A stretch of 64,000 bases of DNA from Phyllobacterium myrsinacearum (GTDB lineage: Bacteria > Pseudomonadota > Alphaproteobacteria > Rhizobiales > Rhizobiaceae): positions 62,001-126,000 of the forward strand of contig NZ_PVBT01000007.1 of assembly GCF_002980555.1 (NCBI RefSeq), in the 5' to 3' direction. Below are positions 1 through 8,638 of this stretch, piece by piece (position 1 is the stretch's first letter; every line of letters starts with the position of its first letter). The notes below the pieces were generated by a model that was given only the letters and a program-made list of their open reading frames with translations, was not told where the DNA came from and ran no database searches. Both the position numbers and the translations under genes were made by a program.

Positions 1-1312
1 AACCCTGAATGATAACGCAGGGTGCGCCGCGCCGGTCGGCATATTTCATCTGCGGCTTCATGCCGGAACCGCCAAGATACATTTCCGCGCGAATGCCCGC
101 CTGCCTGAGGTCCGAAACCATCTTCTGGTAGCGGCCGAGACTTGCCGTGTCGCGGTCCATGACCAGCACGACGACCGGCCCGACATTATCCGACGTGTCA
201 AGCTTGCCAAGGTTCTTCAGGGCCGTCATCAGGCGTGATACGCCGATGGAAAAGCCCGTTGCCGGCGTGGGTTCGCCGCGGAAACGCGACACCAGACCAT
301 CATAACGGCCGCCGCCGCCGACGGAACCGAAAACGACCTTTTCGCCCTTCTCGTTGGTCACGTCGAAGGTCAGTTCGGCTTCGAACACCGGACCGGTATA
401 ATATTCGAGACCGCGCACCACGGACGGGTCAATGCGAATGCGTGCGCCATAACCGGCTGCCGACGACAGGGCCTCGATGGTGGCGAGTTCGGCAACGCCT
501 TCGACACCCTTGTCGTTGCCGGCGACAACGGCTTCCAGATTGGCAATGGTTTCGCTGCCATTGGCACCGCCAGCGGAGGTAAATGCCAGCACCTTGGTGA
601 TCGCCGCCTCGTCGAGGCCCGCGCCCTTGGTGAAGTCGCCGCTTTCGTCAAGACGGCCCTTGCCAAGCAGCAAACGCACACCGTCGGCGCCGAACTTGTC
701 GAGCTTGTCGATGGCGCGCAGGACGACCAGACGCTGGCCCATCTTGTCATCGCCGCCGAGGCCGATGGACTCCAGCACGCCGTCGAGCACCTTGCGGTTG
801 TTGACGCGGATGACATAGTCGCCGCGCTTGATGCCGACGGCTTCCATCACATCGGCCATCATCATGCACATTTCCGCATCCGCCGAGACGGAGGGCGCGC
901 CGACCGTATCGGCATCGAACTGCATGAACTGGCGGAAACGGCCGGGACCCGGCTTTTCGTTACGGAACACCCAGCCCGCGCGGTAGCTGCGATAGGGCTT
1001 TGGCAGGCTCTCGAAATTCTCCGCTACGTAACGGGCGAGTGGCGCAGTCAGATCGTAGCGCAGCGACAGCCACTGCTCGTCATCGTCCTGGAAGGAGAAC
1101 ACGCCCTCGTTCGGCCGGTCCTGGTCGGGCAGGAACTTGCCGAGCGCATCGGTGTATTCGACGAGCGGCGTTTCCACCGGCTCGAAACCATAGAGGTCAT
1201 AGACCTTGCGGATATCAGCCATCATCGTTTCGGCTGCACGCAGATCATCGGGAACCCGATCCACAAAACCGCGCGGCAGCCGCGCCTTCAACCTGTCTGC
1301 CTTCGTTGTCAT
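1..1312 (-). CDS. hisS: Histidyl-tRNA synthetase, C-terminal end cut by window edge
   Basis: Class II aminoacyl-tRNA synthetase that charges tRNA-His in the cytoplasm. The ATG at 1312 gives about 437 visible residues; the anticodon-binding domain is incomplete because the gene runs off the left edge. Visible family motifs are the motif 2 arm ([15 protein letters not shown] followed by MQFDADTVG), the histidine-binding [10 protein letters not shown] segment and GGGGRYDGL. The [10 protein letters not shown] type of motif 2 differs from the gammaproteobacterial RYRQFHQLGCE type and is the form known from alphaproteobacteria whose tRNA-His lacks an encoded G-1. The tRNA-His gene at 30292-30368 has that unusual form. 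It lies downstream of tag on the same strand, separated by about 130 bases. Identity is certain from the motifs; the link to altered tRNA recognition rests on family knowledge. Confidence 0.96.
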   Translation of the reverse strand, partial: MTTKADRLKARLPRGFVDRVPDDLRAAETMMADIRKVYDLYGFEPVETPLVEYTDALGKFLPDQDRPNEGVFSFQDDDEQWLSLRYDLTAPLARYVAENFESLPKPYRSYRAGWVFRNEKPGPGRFRQFMQFDADTVGAPSVSADAEMCMMMADVMEAVGIKRGDYVIRVNNRKVLDGVLESIGLGGDDKMGQRLVVLRAIDKLDKFGADGVRLLLGKGRLDESGDFTKGAGLDEAAITKVLAFTSAGGANGSETIANLEAVVAGNDKGVEGVAELATIEALSSAAGYGARIRIDPSVVRGLEYYTGPVFEAELTFDVTNEKGEKVVFGSVGGGGRYDGLVSRFRGEPTPATGFSIGVSRLMTALKNLGKLDTSDNVGPVVVLVMDRDTASLGRYQKMVSDLRQAGIRAEMYLGGSGMKPQMKYADRRGAPCVIIQG

Positions 1313-1446
1313 GATTTTGATCCGATACCCTGAAGTGAATTGGAGTTTGCTCTAACCGATCAGGGCATGGAGGGCAAGGAATTACCGGCTCGCAATTGCC
1401 GCAGCAAAGCGGGTTCACGGGCCGTTTTCAGTTTCCTGCCGGTGGA

Positions 1447-2094
1447 TCAGACAGGCCGCTTGAAGTTCGCGCGGATTTTTTCGATCTCCGCCCGGCATTT
1501 GCAGCCTTCCACATGGTCGTTCACCAGCCCCATGGCCTGCATATGCGCATACATGGTGGTCGGGCCGACAAAGCTGAAACCGCGTTTTTTCAAATCCTTG
1601 GAAAGACGCACCGATGCCGGTGTCGTCGGATTGGCCATCAGCGTGCCGTAGTCGACAATGCTGGGGCGCTCTTCAACCGGTGGTTCAAAACTCCAGAAAT
1701 AGGCGGCAAGCGAACCTTTCTCCTCGAGGAGTTCAAGGACATGCCTGGCATTGTTGATGGTTGAGGTGATCTTGCCGCGATGGCGGATGATCCCGGCATT
1801 GGCCAGCAGCCGCTCGATATCCTTCTCGCCATAGCGGGCGATGCGTTCGAAATCGAAACCGTCGAACGCCTCGCGGAAATTCTCGCGCTTGCGCAGGATG
1901 GTCAGCCACGACAGGCCGGATTGAAAGCCTTCCAGGCATATCTTTTCAAACAGGCGGCGGTCGTCCGTGACGGGCCGTCCCCACTCGTGATCGTGGTAAT
2001 GGATATATTCCGGCAGCGCGCCGGGCCAGGAACATCTGGTTTGCCCGTCCTCGCCCGTCATCAAACCCGTCTTTACCAGCGCTTCTTCCGTCAT
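1447..2094 (-). CDS. tag: DNA-3-methyladenine glycosylase I
   Basis: Base-excision repair enzyme that removes 3-methyladenine from alkylated DNA. The product is 215 aa from ATG 2094, chosen because GGAAGGA lies at a good distance upstream; an upstream ATG (2115) and GTG (2121) lack such a site. Family features: Cys in TRCSWPG near the N-terminus, YHDHEWGRP (the first zinc-snap His and the substrate region), the helix-hairpin region GFQSGLSWLTILRKR, and the C-terminal NDHVEGCKC giving the second His and Cys of the structural zinc site. Length is slightly above the usual 185-200 aa because of an N-terminal tail. It is transcribed toward hisS and may share its transcript. Confidence 0.95.
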   Translation of the reverse strand: MTEEALVKTGLMTGEDGQTRCSWPGALPEYIHYHDHEWGRPVTDDRRLFEKICLEGFQSGLSWLTILRKRENFREAFDGFDFERIARYGEKDIERLLANAGIIRHRGKITSTINNARHVLELLEEKGSLAAYFWSFEPPVEERPSIVDYGTLMANPTTPASVRLSKDLKKRGFSFVGPTTMYAHMQAMGLVNDHVEGCKCRAEIEKIRANFKRPV

Positions 2095-2289
2095 CTGCCT
2101 GTCCTTCCGGAACATGTTCACCTGGCATTAACCAGTCGCCGAAACCATCCGGTAACCACAACAAATAGTTTCCGGAAAGAATCGCTTTTTATTGATCCTC
2201 GTTCACTTTTTTCTACCGCCGCGCGGGCAAACTCAATCCGAAACCTGACAAATCCTGTCAGGAGCGTTGATTGCCAAGAGAATTGTCCG

Positions 2290-3084
2290 ATGAAGACCGC
2301 GTTGCTGCTTGCCACCTCCTGCCTGACCGTCTTTGCCTTCCACGCCAATGCCAGCGAGCGCTATGCCACGCGGCCGCCGGTGGTCATGAGCCCCGATCTG
2401 TCCGCGCCCTGGGTGATGCAGCTGCGGGAGCGCCCCGTCGGCACCTCGGCGAATATTCGTGACCGGGTTATCCTGAGCGACCCGCCGGCACGCGCAACAA
2501 GCATGCATCGCCGCGAGGCGCGCCGTCCGGCCCGGACCGAAGAGGCGGCCAACCCCGCCGTGCGCGAAGTGTCATTCCGCCGCCCGGCCGAACCTGCCGC
2601 CGAAGCGCAACCCAAAAAGCGCGCCATGGACCCGAAATTCCTGCCGCAGACCGTTGCCTATAGCGGCCCGCAGGCGCCCGGCACCATCGTCATCGACACC
2701 TCCCAGCGTTTCCTCTTTCTCGTCGAAGCCGACGGCCAAGCGCGCCGCTACGGTGTTGGCGTCGGCAAGGAGGGGTTCGGCTGGAACGGCACCAACAACA
2801 TCACCCGCAAGGCGGAATGGCCCGACTGGCGCCCGCCCGCGTCGATGATCGAGCGCGAGAAAGAAAAGGGCCGGATTCTCCCGGTTCACATGGAAGGCGG
2901 CCCGGCCAATCCGCTCGGCGCCCGCGCACTCTATCTCGGCGATACATTGTACCGTATTCACGGCACCAACGCACCCTGGACAATCGGTCAGGCCGTCTCC
3001 AGCGGATGTATCCGCATGCGCAATGAAGATGTCACGGATCTCTACGAACGCGTCAAAGTCGGCACGAAAGTCGTTGTGATGTGA
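2290..3084 (+). CDS. Secreted L,D-transpeptidase (YkuD/ErfK family)
   Basis: Predicted periplasmic enzyme that makes 3-3 peptidoglycan cross-links or attaches outer-membrane proteins to peptidoglycan. The protein has 264 aa. ATG 2290 is chosen because it places a signal peptide (MKTALLLATSCLTVFAFHANA) directly at the N-terminus; the same frame stays open far upstream but only as the antisense of tag. A variable proline/arginine-rich linker (about residues 25-115) leads into the YkuD domain, which has IVIDTSQRFLFLVE, the catalytic-loop His in RIHGTNAPWTIG and the nucleophile motif SSGCIRMRNED near the C-terminus. Related Brucella and Agrobacterium enzymes anchor beta-barrel proteins to the wall; whether this one does is inference. 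A palindrome and a terminator follow. Confidence 0.92.
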   Translation: MKTALLLATSCLTVFAFHANASERYATRPPVVMSPDLSAPWVMQLRERPVGTSANIRDRVILSDPPARATSMHRREARRPARTEEAANPAVREVSFRRPAEPAAEAQPKKRAMDPKFLPQTVAYSGPQAPGTIVIDTSQRFLFLVEADGQARRYGVGVGKEGFGWNGTNNITRKAEWPDWRPPASMIEREKEKGRILPVHMEGGPANPLGARALYLGDTLYRIHGTNAPWTIGQAVSSGCIRMRNEDVTDLYERVKVGTKVVVM

Positions 3085-3088
3085 GAGT

Positions 3089-3161
3089 TAGAGCGGTTTG
3101 CGGCCATATTGAATCGTTCTGCCGGAGGGAATTTGGTTCAACATGGCCGCAAACCGCTCTA
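3089..3161. repeat. Large intergenic palindrome (19-bp perfect arms)
   Basis: Left arm 3089-3107 (TAGAGCGGTTTGCGGCCAT) and right arm 3143-3161 are perfect reverse complements around a 35-base loop. Part of the loop (TTGAATC / GGTTCAA) can extend the stem. No U-run follows either arm, so it is not a standard terminator by itself. Size and architecture resemble the palindromic intergenic elements (RIME, Bru-RS) scattered in Hyphomicrobiales genomes. I did not notice a second copy in this window. Confidence 0.7.
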
Positions 3162-3194
3162 GTGGGGACGGCACCGGGGGCGGTGCCGAAACTG

Positions 3195-3229
3195 GGCGGT
3201 GGTTCCATGGGAGCCACCGCCATTCTTTT
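3195..3229 (+). terminator. Rho-independent terminator after the L,D-transpeptidase gene
   Basis: GGCGGTGG (3195-3202) pairs with CCACCGCC (3214-3221) around a 11-base centre, followed by ATTCTTTT. It lies between the convergent L,D-transpeptidase and glcF genes and ends 3 bases before the glcF stop codon. A weaker hairpin GGCACC/GGTGCC sits just upstream at about 3171-3186. Confidence 0.65.
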
Positions 3230-3231
3230 GC

Positions 3232-4557
3232 CTATCCGGCAGCACGCATGACAGGCGCAGGCACGCCCTCTGGACGCGGCCCGCCATAGACCCAGTCCAG
3301 CAACTCCACCGTGTGAACAATGGGCAGCTTCGCAGCGCTGGCGATCTGCGTGATGCAGCCGATATTGCCTGTGGCGATGACGCTGGCGCCCGTTGCCTCG
3401 ATGTTTTTCACCTTGCGGTCACGCAGCGTGCGGGCAATCTCCGCCTGCATAATGTTGTAGGTTCCGGCGGAGCCGCAGCAAAGATGCCCCTCGGCGGGCT
3501 CGCGGACGGTGAAACCGGCAGCCTTCAGCAAATCCTTCGGCTGCCGTGTCAGCTTCTGGCCATGCTGCATGGAACAGGCGGAGTGATAGGCGACGACGAG
3601 ATCCGCCTGATGTTGCGGCGCGGGCAGATTAAGGGTCGTCAGATATTCGGTGATATCCCTGGCCAGCGCCGAGATGACGGCCGCCTTGTCGCGGTAATCC
3701 GGATCGAGCCGCAGCATATGGCCGTAATCCTTGATTGTCGTGCCGCAGCCCGACGCCGTGACGATGATGGCGTCGAGCCCGCCCGTGTTCAACTCACGCG
3801 TCCAGACGTCGACGTTGCGGCGGGCATCGTCCAGCGCAGCCTCCTCGCGCCCCATATGGTGGACGAGAGAGCCGCAGCAGCCCTCGCCTTTCGGCACGAC
3901 AACTTCAACGCCGAGGCGGGTCAAAAGACGGATTGCCGCCTCGTTGATGCCGGGCTTCAGCACCGGCTGGGCGCAGCCCGTCAGAATGGCGACCCGGCCC
4001 CGCTTTTCCTGTGCCGGCTTGTGCAGGCCCGGCTCGGCAAAGCGCGATGTTGCCGGAACGGATTTCGGCGCGAGATCGAGCATGGCTGCAACCGGTTTCA
4101 GTGCCGGGATGGACCGGAACAGCGGCGCCAGGGGACGGCCGAGTTTCGCCGCCGTCAATGACAGCCGGAAGCGCTGGGGATACGGCAGAACGAACGCCAG
4201 CAGCGCCCGGATGAAACGGTTCATCACCGGACGTTTATAGGTTTTTTCGATGTGGGCGCGGGCGTGATCAACCAGATGCATGTAGTTGACGCCCGAAGGG
4301 CAGGTTGTCATGCAGGCAAGGCAGGACAGGCAGCGGTCGACATGCTTGACGATCTGCTCATCGGCAGGACGGCCATTTTCCAGCATGTCCTTGATGAGAT
4401 AGATGCGCCCGCGCGGGCTGTCGAGTTCATTGCCCAGCGTGACATAGGTCGGGCAGGTGGCGGTGCAGAAGCCGCAATGGACGCATTTGCGCAGGATCTT
4501 TTCGGATTCGGCAACACCGGGGTCAAGCAACTGCTGCGGGGTGAAGTTGGTCTGCAT
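3232..4557 (-). CDS. glcF: Glycolate oxidase iron-sulfur subunit
   Basis: Electron-transfer subunit of the membrane-associated glycolate dehydrogenase GlcDEF, which oxidises glycolate to glyoxylate. The product has 441 aa from ATG 4557; the frame opens further upstream, but that part overlaps glcE. Two 4Fe-4S clusters are bound by CVHCGFCTATCP (Cys 25, 28, 31, 35) and CLSCLACMTTCP (Cys 76, 79, 82, 86). Two CCG domains follow (GEGCCGSLVHH near the middle, GHLCCGSAGTYN near the C-terminus). The start codon lies one base after the glcE stop (TAG C ATG), with GGAG inside the end of glcE, so translation is probably coupled. Confidence 0.95.
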   Translation of the reverse strand: MQTNFTPQQLLDPGVAESEKILRKCVHCGFCTATCPTYVTLGNELDSPRGRIYLIKDMLENGRPADEQIVKHVDRCLSCLACMTTCPSGVNYMHLVDHARAHIEKTYKRPVMNRFIRALLAFVLPYPQRFRLSLTAAKLGRPLAPLFRSIPALKPVAAMLDLAPKSVPATSRFAEPGLHKPAQEKRGRVAILTGCAQPVLKPGINEAAIRLLTRLGVEVVVPKGEGCCGSLVHHMGREEAALDDARRNVDVWTRELNTGGLDAIIVTASGCGTTIKDYGHMLRLDPDYRDKAAVISALARDITEYLTTLNLPAPQHQADLVVAYHSACSMQHGQKLTRQPKDLLKAAGFTVREPAEGHLCCGSAGTYNIMQAEIARTLRDRKVKNIEATGASVIATGNIGCITQIASAAKLPIVHTVELLDWVYGGPRPEGVPAPVMRAAG

Positions 4558-4558
4558 G

Positions 4559-5770
4559 CTACACTCCTGCAACCATGCGGCCGGGATTGAGAATACCGTC
4601 CGGGTCAAACTGCTGTTTCAGCCGCTTCGACAGCGCCGCCAGTGCTGCGGGCTGCGGTTCAAAGACGGGGGTGGCGGCGCGGACAGCATCCGGCGCGCGC
4701 ACCAGCGTGGCATGGCCGCCGCCATATTTGCGGATGAGGGCCCGGACTGCCTCCGCTTCGGGTTCTCCGTCGAGCCGCATCCAGACCAGCCCGCCCTGCC
4801 AGTCATAATAGGCATCGGCCGCAGCGCCCATGCGCATGGATGCCACCAGCTTGTAGGCTTCCATCGGCGCCATGGACACGCGCCAGACCGGCCGTTCGGT
4901 TCCATCGGCAAACGGGATGACATCGCGCACTTCCTGCCAGAGCTTGCGCGATATCTCACCGGACAGTTCCTCAATGGCACCAGCGGATGACAGCAAGCCG
5001 CGCAGCATCGCCGCTCGGTCAGCAACGGAGGGCGCAAACCCCTCCAGCCGCAGCAGTGTCGACGCCTCGCCTTTCAGAACGCCATCGACAAGCCGTCCGC
5101 AAATGTTCACCGGCAGGTGCGCCGCGGACGCCACCTCGCCGCTCGATCCCATGGCGATGGCCATAGCCCGTGCAGCCTCGTCATCCATCAGGCCGCGCAC
5201 AACGAGCGTTGTCTCCGTCTCCGGCGCGGGCAGGACCTTGAAGGTGATTTCCGTTGCGATACCAAGGGTGCCCCAGGAATTGGCCATGCCCTTGGAAAGG
5301 TCGTAGCCAGTCACGTTCTTGACCACCCGGCCGCCCGATTTGAACAGCTCGCCGCGTCCCGAGACAACACGCACGCCCAGCACGTGATCGCGGGCCGATC
5401 CCGCCTTCAACCGGCGCGGACCACACAGATTGGCAGCAAGGACACCACCAAGACTGCCCTGCCCCGCCGCCTGTCCCAGCAATGGCCCGTAATCCATGGG
5501 TTCGAACTGAAAGGCCTGCCCCTTGGACGCAAGCAAGGCCTCCAGTTCCGCAATGGGTGTTCCCGCCTTGGCACTCAATACCAGTTCATCCGGTTCATAG
5601 AGTGTCACGCCGGAATGGTTCGACAGGGCTATCGTGTGCTCGGTCTGCAGCGGACGGCCGAGACCGCGCTTCGACCCATGGCCGCAGACCTCCACCGGTG
5701 CGCCCTCGGACAATGCCCACTGCACCGCCTCGACAATCTCGGCTTCGGTTGAAGGGGTGAATATGGTCAT
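4559..5770 (-). CDS. glcE: Glycolate oxidase FAD-binding subunit
   Basis: Second flavin-type subunit of glycolate dehydrogenase. The 403-residue protein has an N-terminal FAD-binding PCMH fold (CGHGSKRGLGRP, then GQGSLGGVLAANLCGPRRL, then VTGYDLSKGMANSWGTLG) and a C-terminal FAD-linked oxidase region ending in the typical DPDGILNPGRM. It is longer than E. coli GlcE (about 350 aa). Its ATG overlaps the stop of the preceding ASCH-domain gene by four bases (ATGA), and glcF follows after one base, so the three genes form a tightly coupled unit. Confidence 0.94.
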   Translation of the reverse strand: MTIFTPSTEAEIVEAVQWALSEGAPVEVCGHGSKRGLGRPLQTEHTIALSNHSGVTLYEPDELVLSAKAGTPIAELEALLASKGQAFQFEPMDYGPLLGQAAGQGSLGGVLAANLCGPRRLKAGSARDHVLGVRVVSGRGELFKSGGRVVKNVTGYDLSKGMANSWGTLGIATEITFKVLPAPETETTLVVRGLMDDEAARAMAIAMGSSGEVASAAHLPVNICGRLVDGVLKGEASTLLRLEGFAPSVADRAAMLRGLLSSAGAIEELSGEISRKLWQEVRDVIPFADGTERPVWRVSMAPMEAYKLVASMRMGAAADAYYDWQGGLVWMRLDGEPEAEAVRALIRKYGGGHATLVRAPDAVRAATPVFEPQPAALAALSKRLKQQFDPDGILNPGRMVAGV

Positions 5771-6339
5771 GTCAGCGCGCCCAGAAAGCTCCGGCCCCGC
5801 GGCGAGAGCCGGTAGCCAATGTCGAGACTGATGGTCAAGCCGACCTCCTTGAGTTTGCGCACATCACGCTTGAATTTGAGCTTTTCAACGCCGAGCCGGG
5901 CGGCAAGATCCGCCGCCGCCATTTCCGGGTGGTCCGCAATCACTTGCAATATCTTCCGGTGGTAGCCCGGTTGCGTCGCCGCCTTGTCCCAGCGGGCGAG
6001 CCGGTCCGCGAGGCCGGCAAGATCCGCCTGCGACAAGGCCTCCTCGCGCAAGGCTATTCTCTCGTCCACGTCCACGCCCGCAATGGCTATACGGTAGATC
6101 GCGCCGTTGCCCTGGCGCAGGTCCCGCTCCAGGGCCGCAACGTCAGCAAATCCCGCCCGCTTCGCCTCGTCCGCCGTGATCTTTTCCGGTGCGGCCAGAG
6201 AGACCTCGCCTATGATCAATGAGCCGATGGCCGTCCGCAGACGCGATCCTGTTTTCACGGTCGGCCGGGTCCAGCGCCGGAATGCCAGATCGACATCCCC
6301 GCGGGCAATGGCTTCGAGCGTATGTGCCCTGAACAACAT
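5767..6339 (-). CDS. ASCH-like plus winged-helix protein inside the glycolate oxidase operon
   Basis: Protein of 190 aa without an assigned function. Residues 1-100 follow an ASCH-like pattern (MLFRAHTLEAIARGDVDLAFRRW..., then KTGSRLRTAIGS and ITADEAKRAGFADVAAL), a beta-barrel related to PUA folds and usually linked to nucleic acid or nucleotide binding. Residues 120-190 look like a winged helix (YHRKILQVIADHP, AADLAARLGVEKLKFKRDVRKLKEVGL). It starts 4 bases after glcD and overlaps glcE by 4 bases, so its expression is locked to the catabolic subunits. A role as regulator of the operon is possible but not shown. Domain calls are by eye. Confidence 0.8.
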   Translation of the reverse strand: MLFRAHTLEAIARGDVDLAFRRWTRPTVKTGSRLRTAIGSLIIGEVSLAAPEKITADEAKRAGFADVAALERDLRQGNGAIYRIAIAGVDVDERIALREEALSQADLAGLADRLARWDKAATQPGYHRKILQVIADHPEMAAADLAARLGVEKLKFKRDVRKLKEVGLTISLDIGYRLSPRGRSFLGALT

Positions 6340-6342
6340 CGG

Positions 6343-7839
6343 TCAGAATCTCGGAATGTCGGGAAACGGCACCTGACCGCGGTGGACATGCATCCGCCCC
6401 AGTTCGGCACAGCGATGCAACTGCGGGAAAACCTTTCCGGGGTTGAGCAGATGCTTGTCATCGAAGGCGCATTTCACGCGGATCTGCTGGTTGAGATCGA
6501 TCTCGTTGAACATTTCCGGCATCAGCTCACGTTTCTCGACACCCACGCCATGTTCCCCGGTGAGAACGCCGCCCACCTTGACGCACAGCCGCAGGATATC
6601 GGCGCCAAAATCCTCCGCCTTGCGCAGTTCACCGGGAATATTGGCATCGTACAGGATGAGCGGATGCAGATTGCCATCCCCCGCATGGAAGACGTTGGCG
6701 ACGCGCAATCCGTATTTTTCCGAAAGCGCCCGCATGCCCGCCAGAACCTGCGACAGTTCCTTGCGCGGGATAGTGCCATCCATGCAGAGGTAATCCGGTG
6801 AAATGCGCCCGACCGCCGGAAAGGCCGCCTTGCGCCCCGCCCAGAACGTCATCCGCTCCTCTTCGCTCTGCGATATGATGCAGGAGGAGGCGCCGTTTCT
6901 GCCGGCGATCTTCTCGACCATGTCGATCAAATGGTTGACCTCCACCGCCGGACCATCGAGCTCGATGATCAGCAGGGCTTCAACGTCGAGCGGATAGCCT
7001 GCATGGACGAAATCCTCGGCGGCGTGGATCGCCGGACGATCCATCATTTCCATACCCCCCGGAATGATGCCCGCGGCGATAATATCGGCAACGCATTGTC
7101 CGGCGGTTTCGCTCGAGGGGAAACCGACCATCAGCGCGCGGGCCGTTGCGGGCTTCTGCAGGATGCGGACGGTGACTTCCGTCACCACGCCCAGCAGACC
7201 TTCCGAACCGGTCATCAGGCCGAGCAGGTCATAGCCTTCCGAATCGAGATGCTTGCCGCCAAGCCGCACGACCTCGCCGCTGATCAGAACCATCTCCAGA
7301 CCGAGGACATTGTTGGCCGTCAGCCCGTATTTCAGGCAATGCACGCCGCCGGAATTTTCCGCGACGTTGCCGCCGATCGAACAGGCGATCTGCGACGAGG
7401 GGTCCGGCGCGTAATAAAAACCTTCATGTTCCACCGCCTTGGTGATGCCGAGATTGGTCACGCCCGGCTGCACGACGGCAACGCGGTTGGGATAATCGAT
7501 TTCAAGGATGCGGTTGAACCGCGACATGACGAGCAGCACCGCATCTTCGAGCGGCAAGGCGCCGCCGGACAGCGATGTTCCCGACCCGCGCGGCACGACT
7601 TTCACAGTGTTGTCGTGGCAGTATTTGAGGATCTGCGAAACCTGCCGCACGGTCTGCGGCAGAACGACAACGAGCGGAAGCTGGCGATAGGCGGTCAGCG
7701 CATCGGACTCGAACGCGCGCATTGCGCTGGCAACGTCGACAACCCCCTCGCCCGGAACGATGGCCTGCAAGGCGGCAACGATCTCCTTGCGGCGCGACAT
7801 GGTCGCCGCATCGGCTTTCGGCATCACCAATCCGGACAT
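6343..7839 (-). CDS. glcD: Glycolate oxidase catalytic subunit (FAD-linked)
   Basis: Catalytic FAD subunit converting glycolate to glyoxylate (possibly D-lactate too). ATG 7839 follows a strong GGAGGAGG site and gives 498 aa, matching E. coli GlcD (499 aa); the frame is open further upstream only as a shadow. The FAD-binding PCMH domain shows VVPRGSGTSLSGGALP (about residue 77) and the IGGNVAENSGGVHCLKYG loop. The C-terminal FAD-oxidase domain carries VFHAGDGNLHPLI and GVLTGEHGVGVEKRELMPEMF. First gene of glcD-ASCH-glcE-glcF. Two palindromes upstream (7866-7886 and 7905-7920) suggest repression by a dedicated regulator. Confidence 0.96.
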   Translation of the reverse strand: MSGLVMPKADAATMSRRKEIVAALQAIVPGEGVVDVASAMRAFESDALTAYRQLPLVVVLPQTVRQVSQILKYCHDNTVKVVPRGSGTSLSGGALPLEDAVLLVMSRFNRILEIDYPNRVAVVQPGVTNLGITKAVEHEGFYYAPDPSSQIACSIGGNVAENSGGVHCLKYGLTANNVLGLEMVLISGEVVRLGGKHLDSEGYDLLGLMTGSEGLLGVVTEVTVRILQKPATARALMVGFPSSETAGQCVADIIAAGIIPGGMEMMDRPAIHAAEDFVHAGYPLDVEALLIIELDGPAVEVNHLIDMVEKIAGRNGASSCIISQSEEERMTFWAGRKAAFPAVGRISPDYLCMDGTIPRKELSQVLAGMRALSEKYGLRVANVFHAGDGNLHPLILYDANIPGELRKAEDFGADILRLCVKVGGVLTGEHGVGVEKRELMPEMFNEIDLNQQIRVKCAFDDKHLLNPGKVFPQLHRCAELGRMHVHRGQVPFPDIPRF

Positions 7840-7865
7840 GAAACCTCCTCCAGCAAACTCCTTAA

Positions 7866-7886
7866 CTGGTAAATTATGTTTACCAG
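7866..7886 (-). promoter_or_regulatory. Palindromic operator candidate in the glcD promoter
   Basis: CTGGTAAA (7866-7873) and TTTACCAG (7879-7886) are perfect inverted repeats around five bases. On the minus strand TTTACA (7906-7901) followed about 18 bases later by a TAAACAT-type element could be -35/-10, so this palindrome would overlap the -10 region. The half-site TGGT...ACCA is reminiscent of GntR/FCD regulators such as GlcC and PdhR, but the spacing is much wider than their TGGT-N3-ACCA sites, so the regulator is unknown. Confidence 0.5.
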
Positions 7887-7904
7887 TGTCCATTCGAGTT
7901 TGTA

Positions 7905-7920
7905 AACAGTCTAAACTGTT
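7905..7920 (-). promoter_or_regulatory. Second palindrome upstream of glcD
   Basis: AACAGT-CTAA-ACTGTT is a perfect 6-base inverted repeat located upstream of or over the presumed -35 region of glcD. It lies 19 bases upstream of the CTGGTAAA palindrome in the direction of transcription. It falls between the tetR stop (7955) and glcD, so glcD probably has its own regulated promoter rather than read-through from tetR. Confidence 0.4.
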
Positions 7921-7954
7921 GAATGGAGGCGGCACACAGCCAAAGTGACGCGTC

Positions 7955-8596
7955 TCACAGCAGACTCTCAAAGCCAGCGACAAGCGCGACAAGCCCGAAT
8001 TCAAAGCCTTCATCCGGCGAGACATTCTCGATCTTCCTGAAGGCTTGACCGAGCAGCGGAAACTGCACGCCTGTCTCCGGCGCCATATCGCTCCCTGTCC
8101 CGTGTCCGGGCAGACCATTTGCCGCCATGGCGGCCTGCTGCTCGAGCACCGAACCGACGACATAATGCCCGGCCGCCTGCAGGATGTACCCGGCCGCCAC
8201 AATATCAAATCCTGCGGCAACCATGAAACCGAGCTGCGCTTCCACGGCTGGGTAAAGTGCCGGACTGGGCCGCGACCCCGCGTGGACCCTGGCTCCGTCG
8301 CGGTAGGCGAGCAAGGCCCGCCGGAAGCTGCGTGCATTCTCGATGAGGAAATGCCGCCAGTCCTCATCCGGCAGCGGCAGGGAGCGGCTGTGGTTTTCCA
8401 CCAGCATGGCCTCGGCCAGCGCATCGAGCAAAGCGGCCTTGTCTTTGAAATGCCAATACAATGCTGGCTGCTGCACCCCCAGAGCCGCCGCAATGCGCCT
8501 TGTGGTCAGGCCATCGACGCCCGTTTCGCCGAGCAGATCCAGGGCCGTCCTGATGACCGCCTCGCGCTGCAATTTGATATCACTTCGTTTTGCCAT
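7955..8596 (-). CDS. tetR: TetR-type repressor with the tetracycline-binding residues conserved
   Basis: DNA-binding repressor of 213 aa from ATG 8596 (a TTG at 8605 is less likely). The helix-turn-helix is TTRRIAAALGVQQPALYWHF (residues 31-50). Aligned by eye with plasmid TetR class B at a constant offset of five residues, the tetracycline-Mg contacts are all present: His64, Asn82, His100, Arg104, Gln116 and Glu147 correspond to His69, Asn87, His105, Arg109, Gln121 and Glu152 here. It is divergent from the tetA-like gene at 8665, with two tetO-like palindromes between them. This is therefore a true TetR orthologue type rather than a generic family member. Sequence identity to the plasmid classes is clearly partial. 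Confidence 0.9.
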   Translation of the reverse strand: MAKRSDIKLQREAVIRTALDLLGETGVDGLTTRRIAAALGVQQPALYWHFKDKAALLDALAEAMLVENHSRSLPLPDEDWRHFLIENARSFRRALLAYRDGARVHAGSRPSPALYPAVEAQLGFMVAAGFDIVAAGYILQAAGHYVVGSVLEQQAAMAANGLPGHGTGSDMAPETGVQFPLLGQAFRKIENVSPDEGFEFGLVALVAGFESLL

Positions 8597-8606
8597 GCTT
8601 GACAAT

Positions 8607-8619
8607 TTATCACCGATAA
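8607..8619. promoter_or_regulatory. tetO-like operator 1
   Basis: TTATC-ACC-GATAA is a 13-base palindrome 11 bases from the tetR ATG. It matches the TATCA-N-TGATA layout of plasmid tet operators except for two central bases. The position, overlapping the tetR leader, is that expected for autoregulation. Confidence 0.7.
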
Positions 8620-8638
8620 GGGATATGCGTCCAGTTAC

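Noticed and set aside
1780-2289. Extension of the L,D-transpeptidase frame into the tag gene
   Set aside because: The signal peptide begins at 2290, so earlier codons are a shadow of tag.
7866-7886. Classical FadR/GlcC operator at glcD
   Set aside because: TGGT and ACCA half-sites are 11 bases apart, not three, so the standard GntR/FCD site is not met.
7840-8493. N-terminal extension of GlcD across the tetR gene
   Set aside because: Antisense/out-of-frame shadow of tetR; a GGAGGAGG site and standard GlcD length place the start at 7839.
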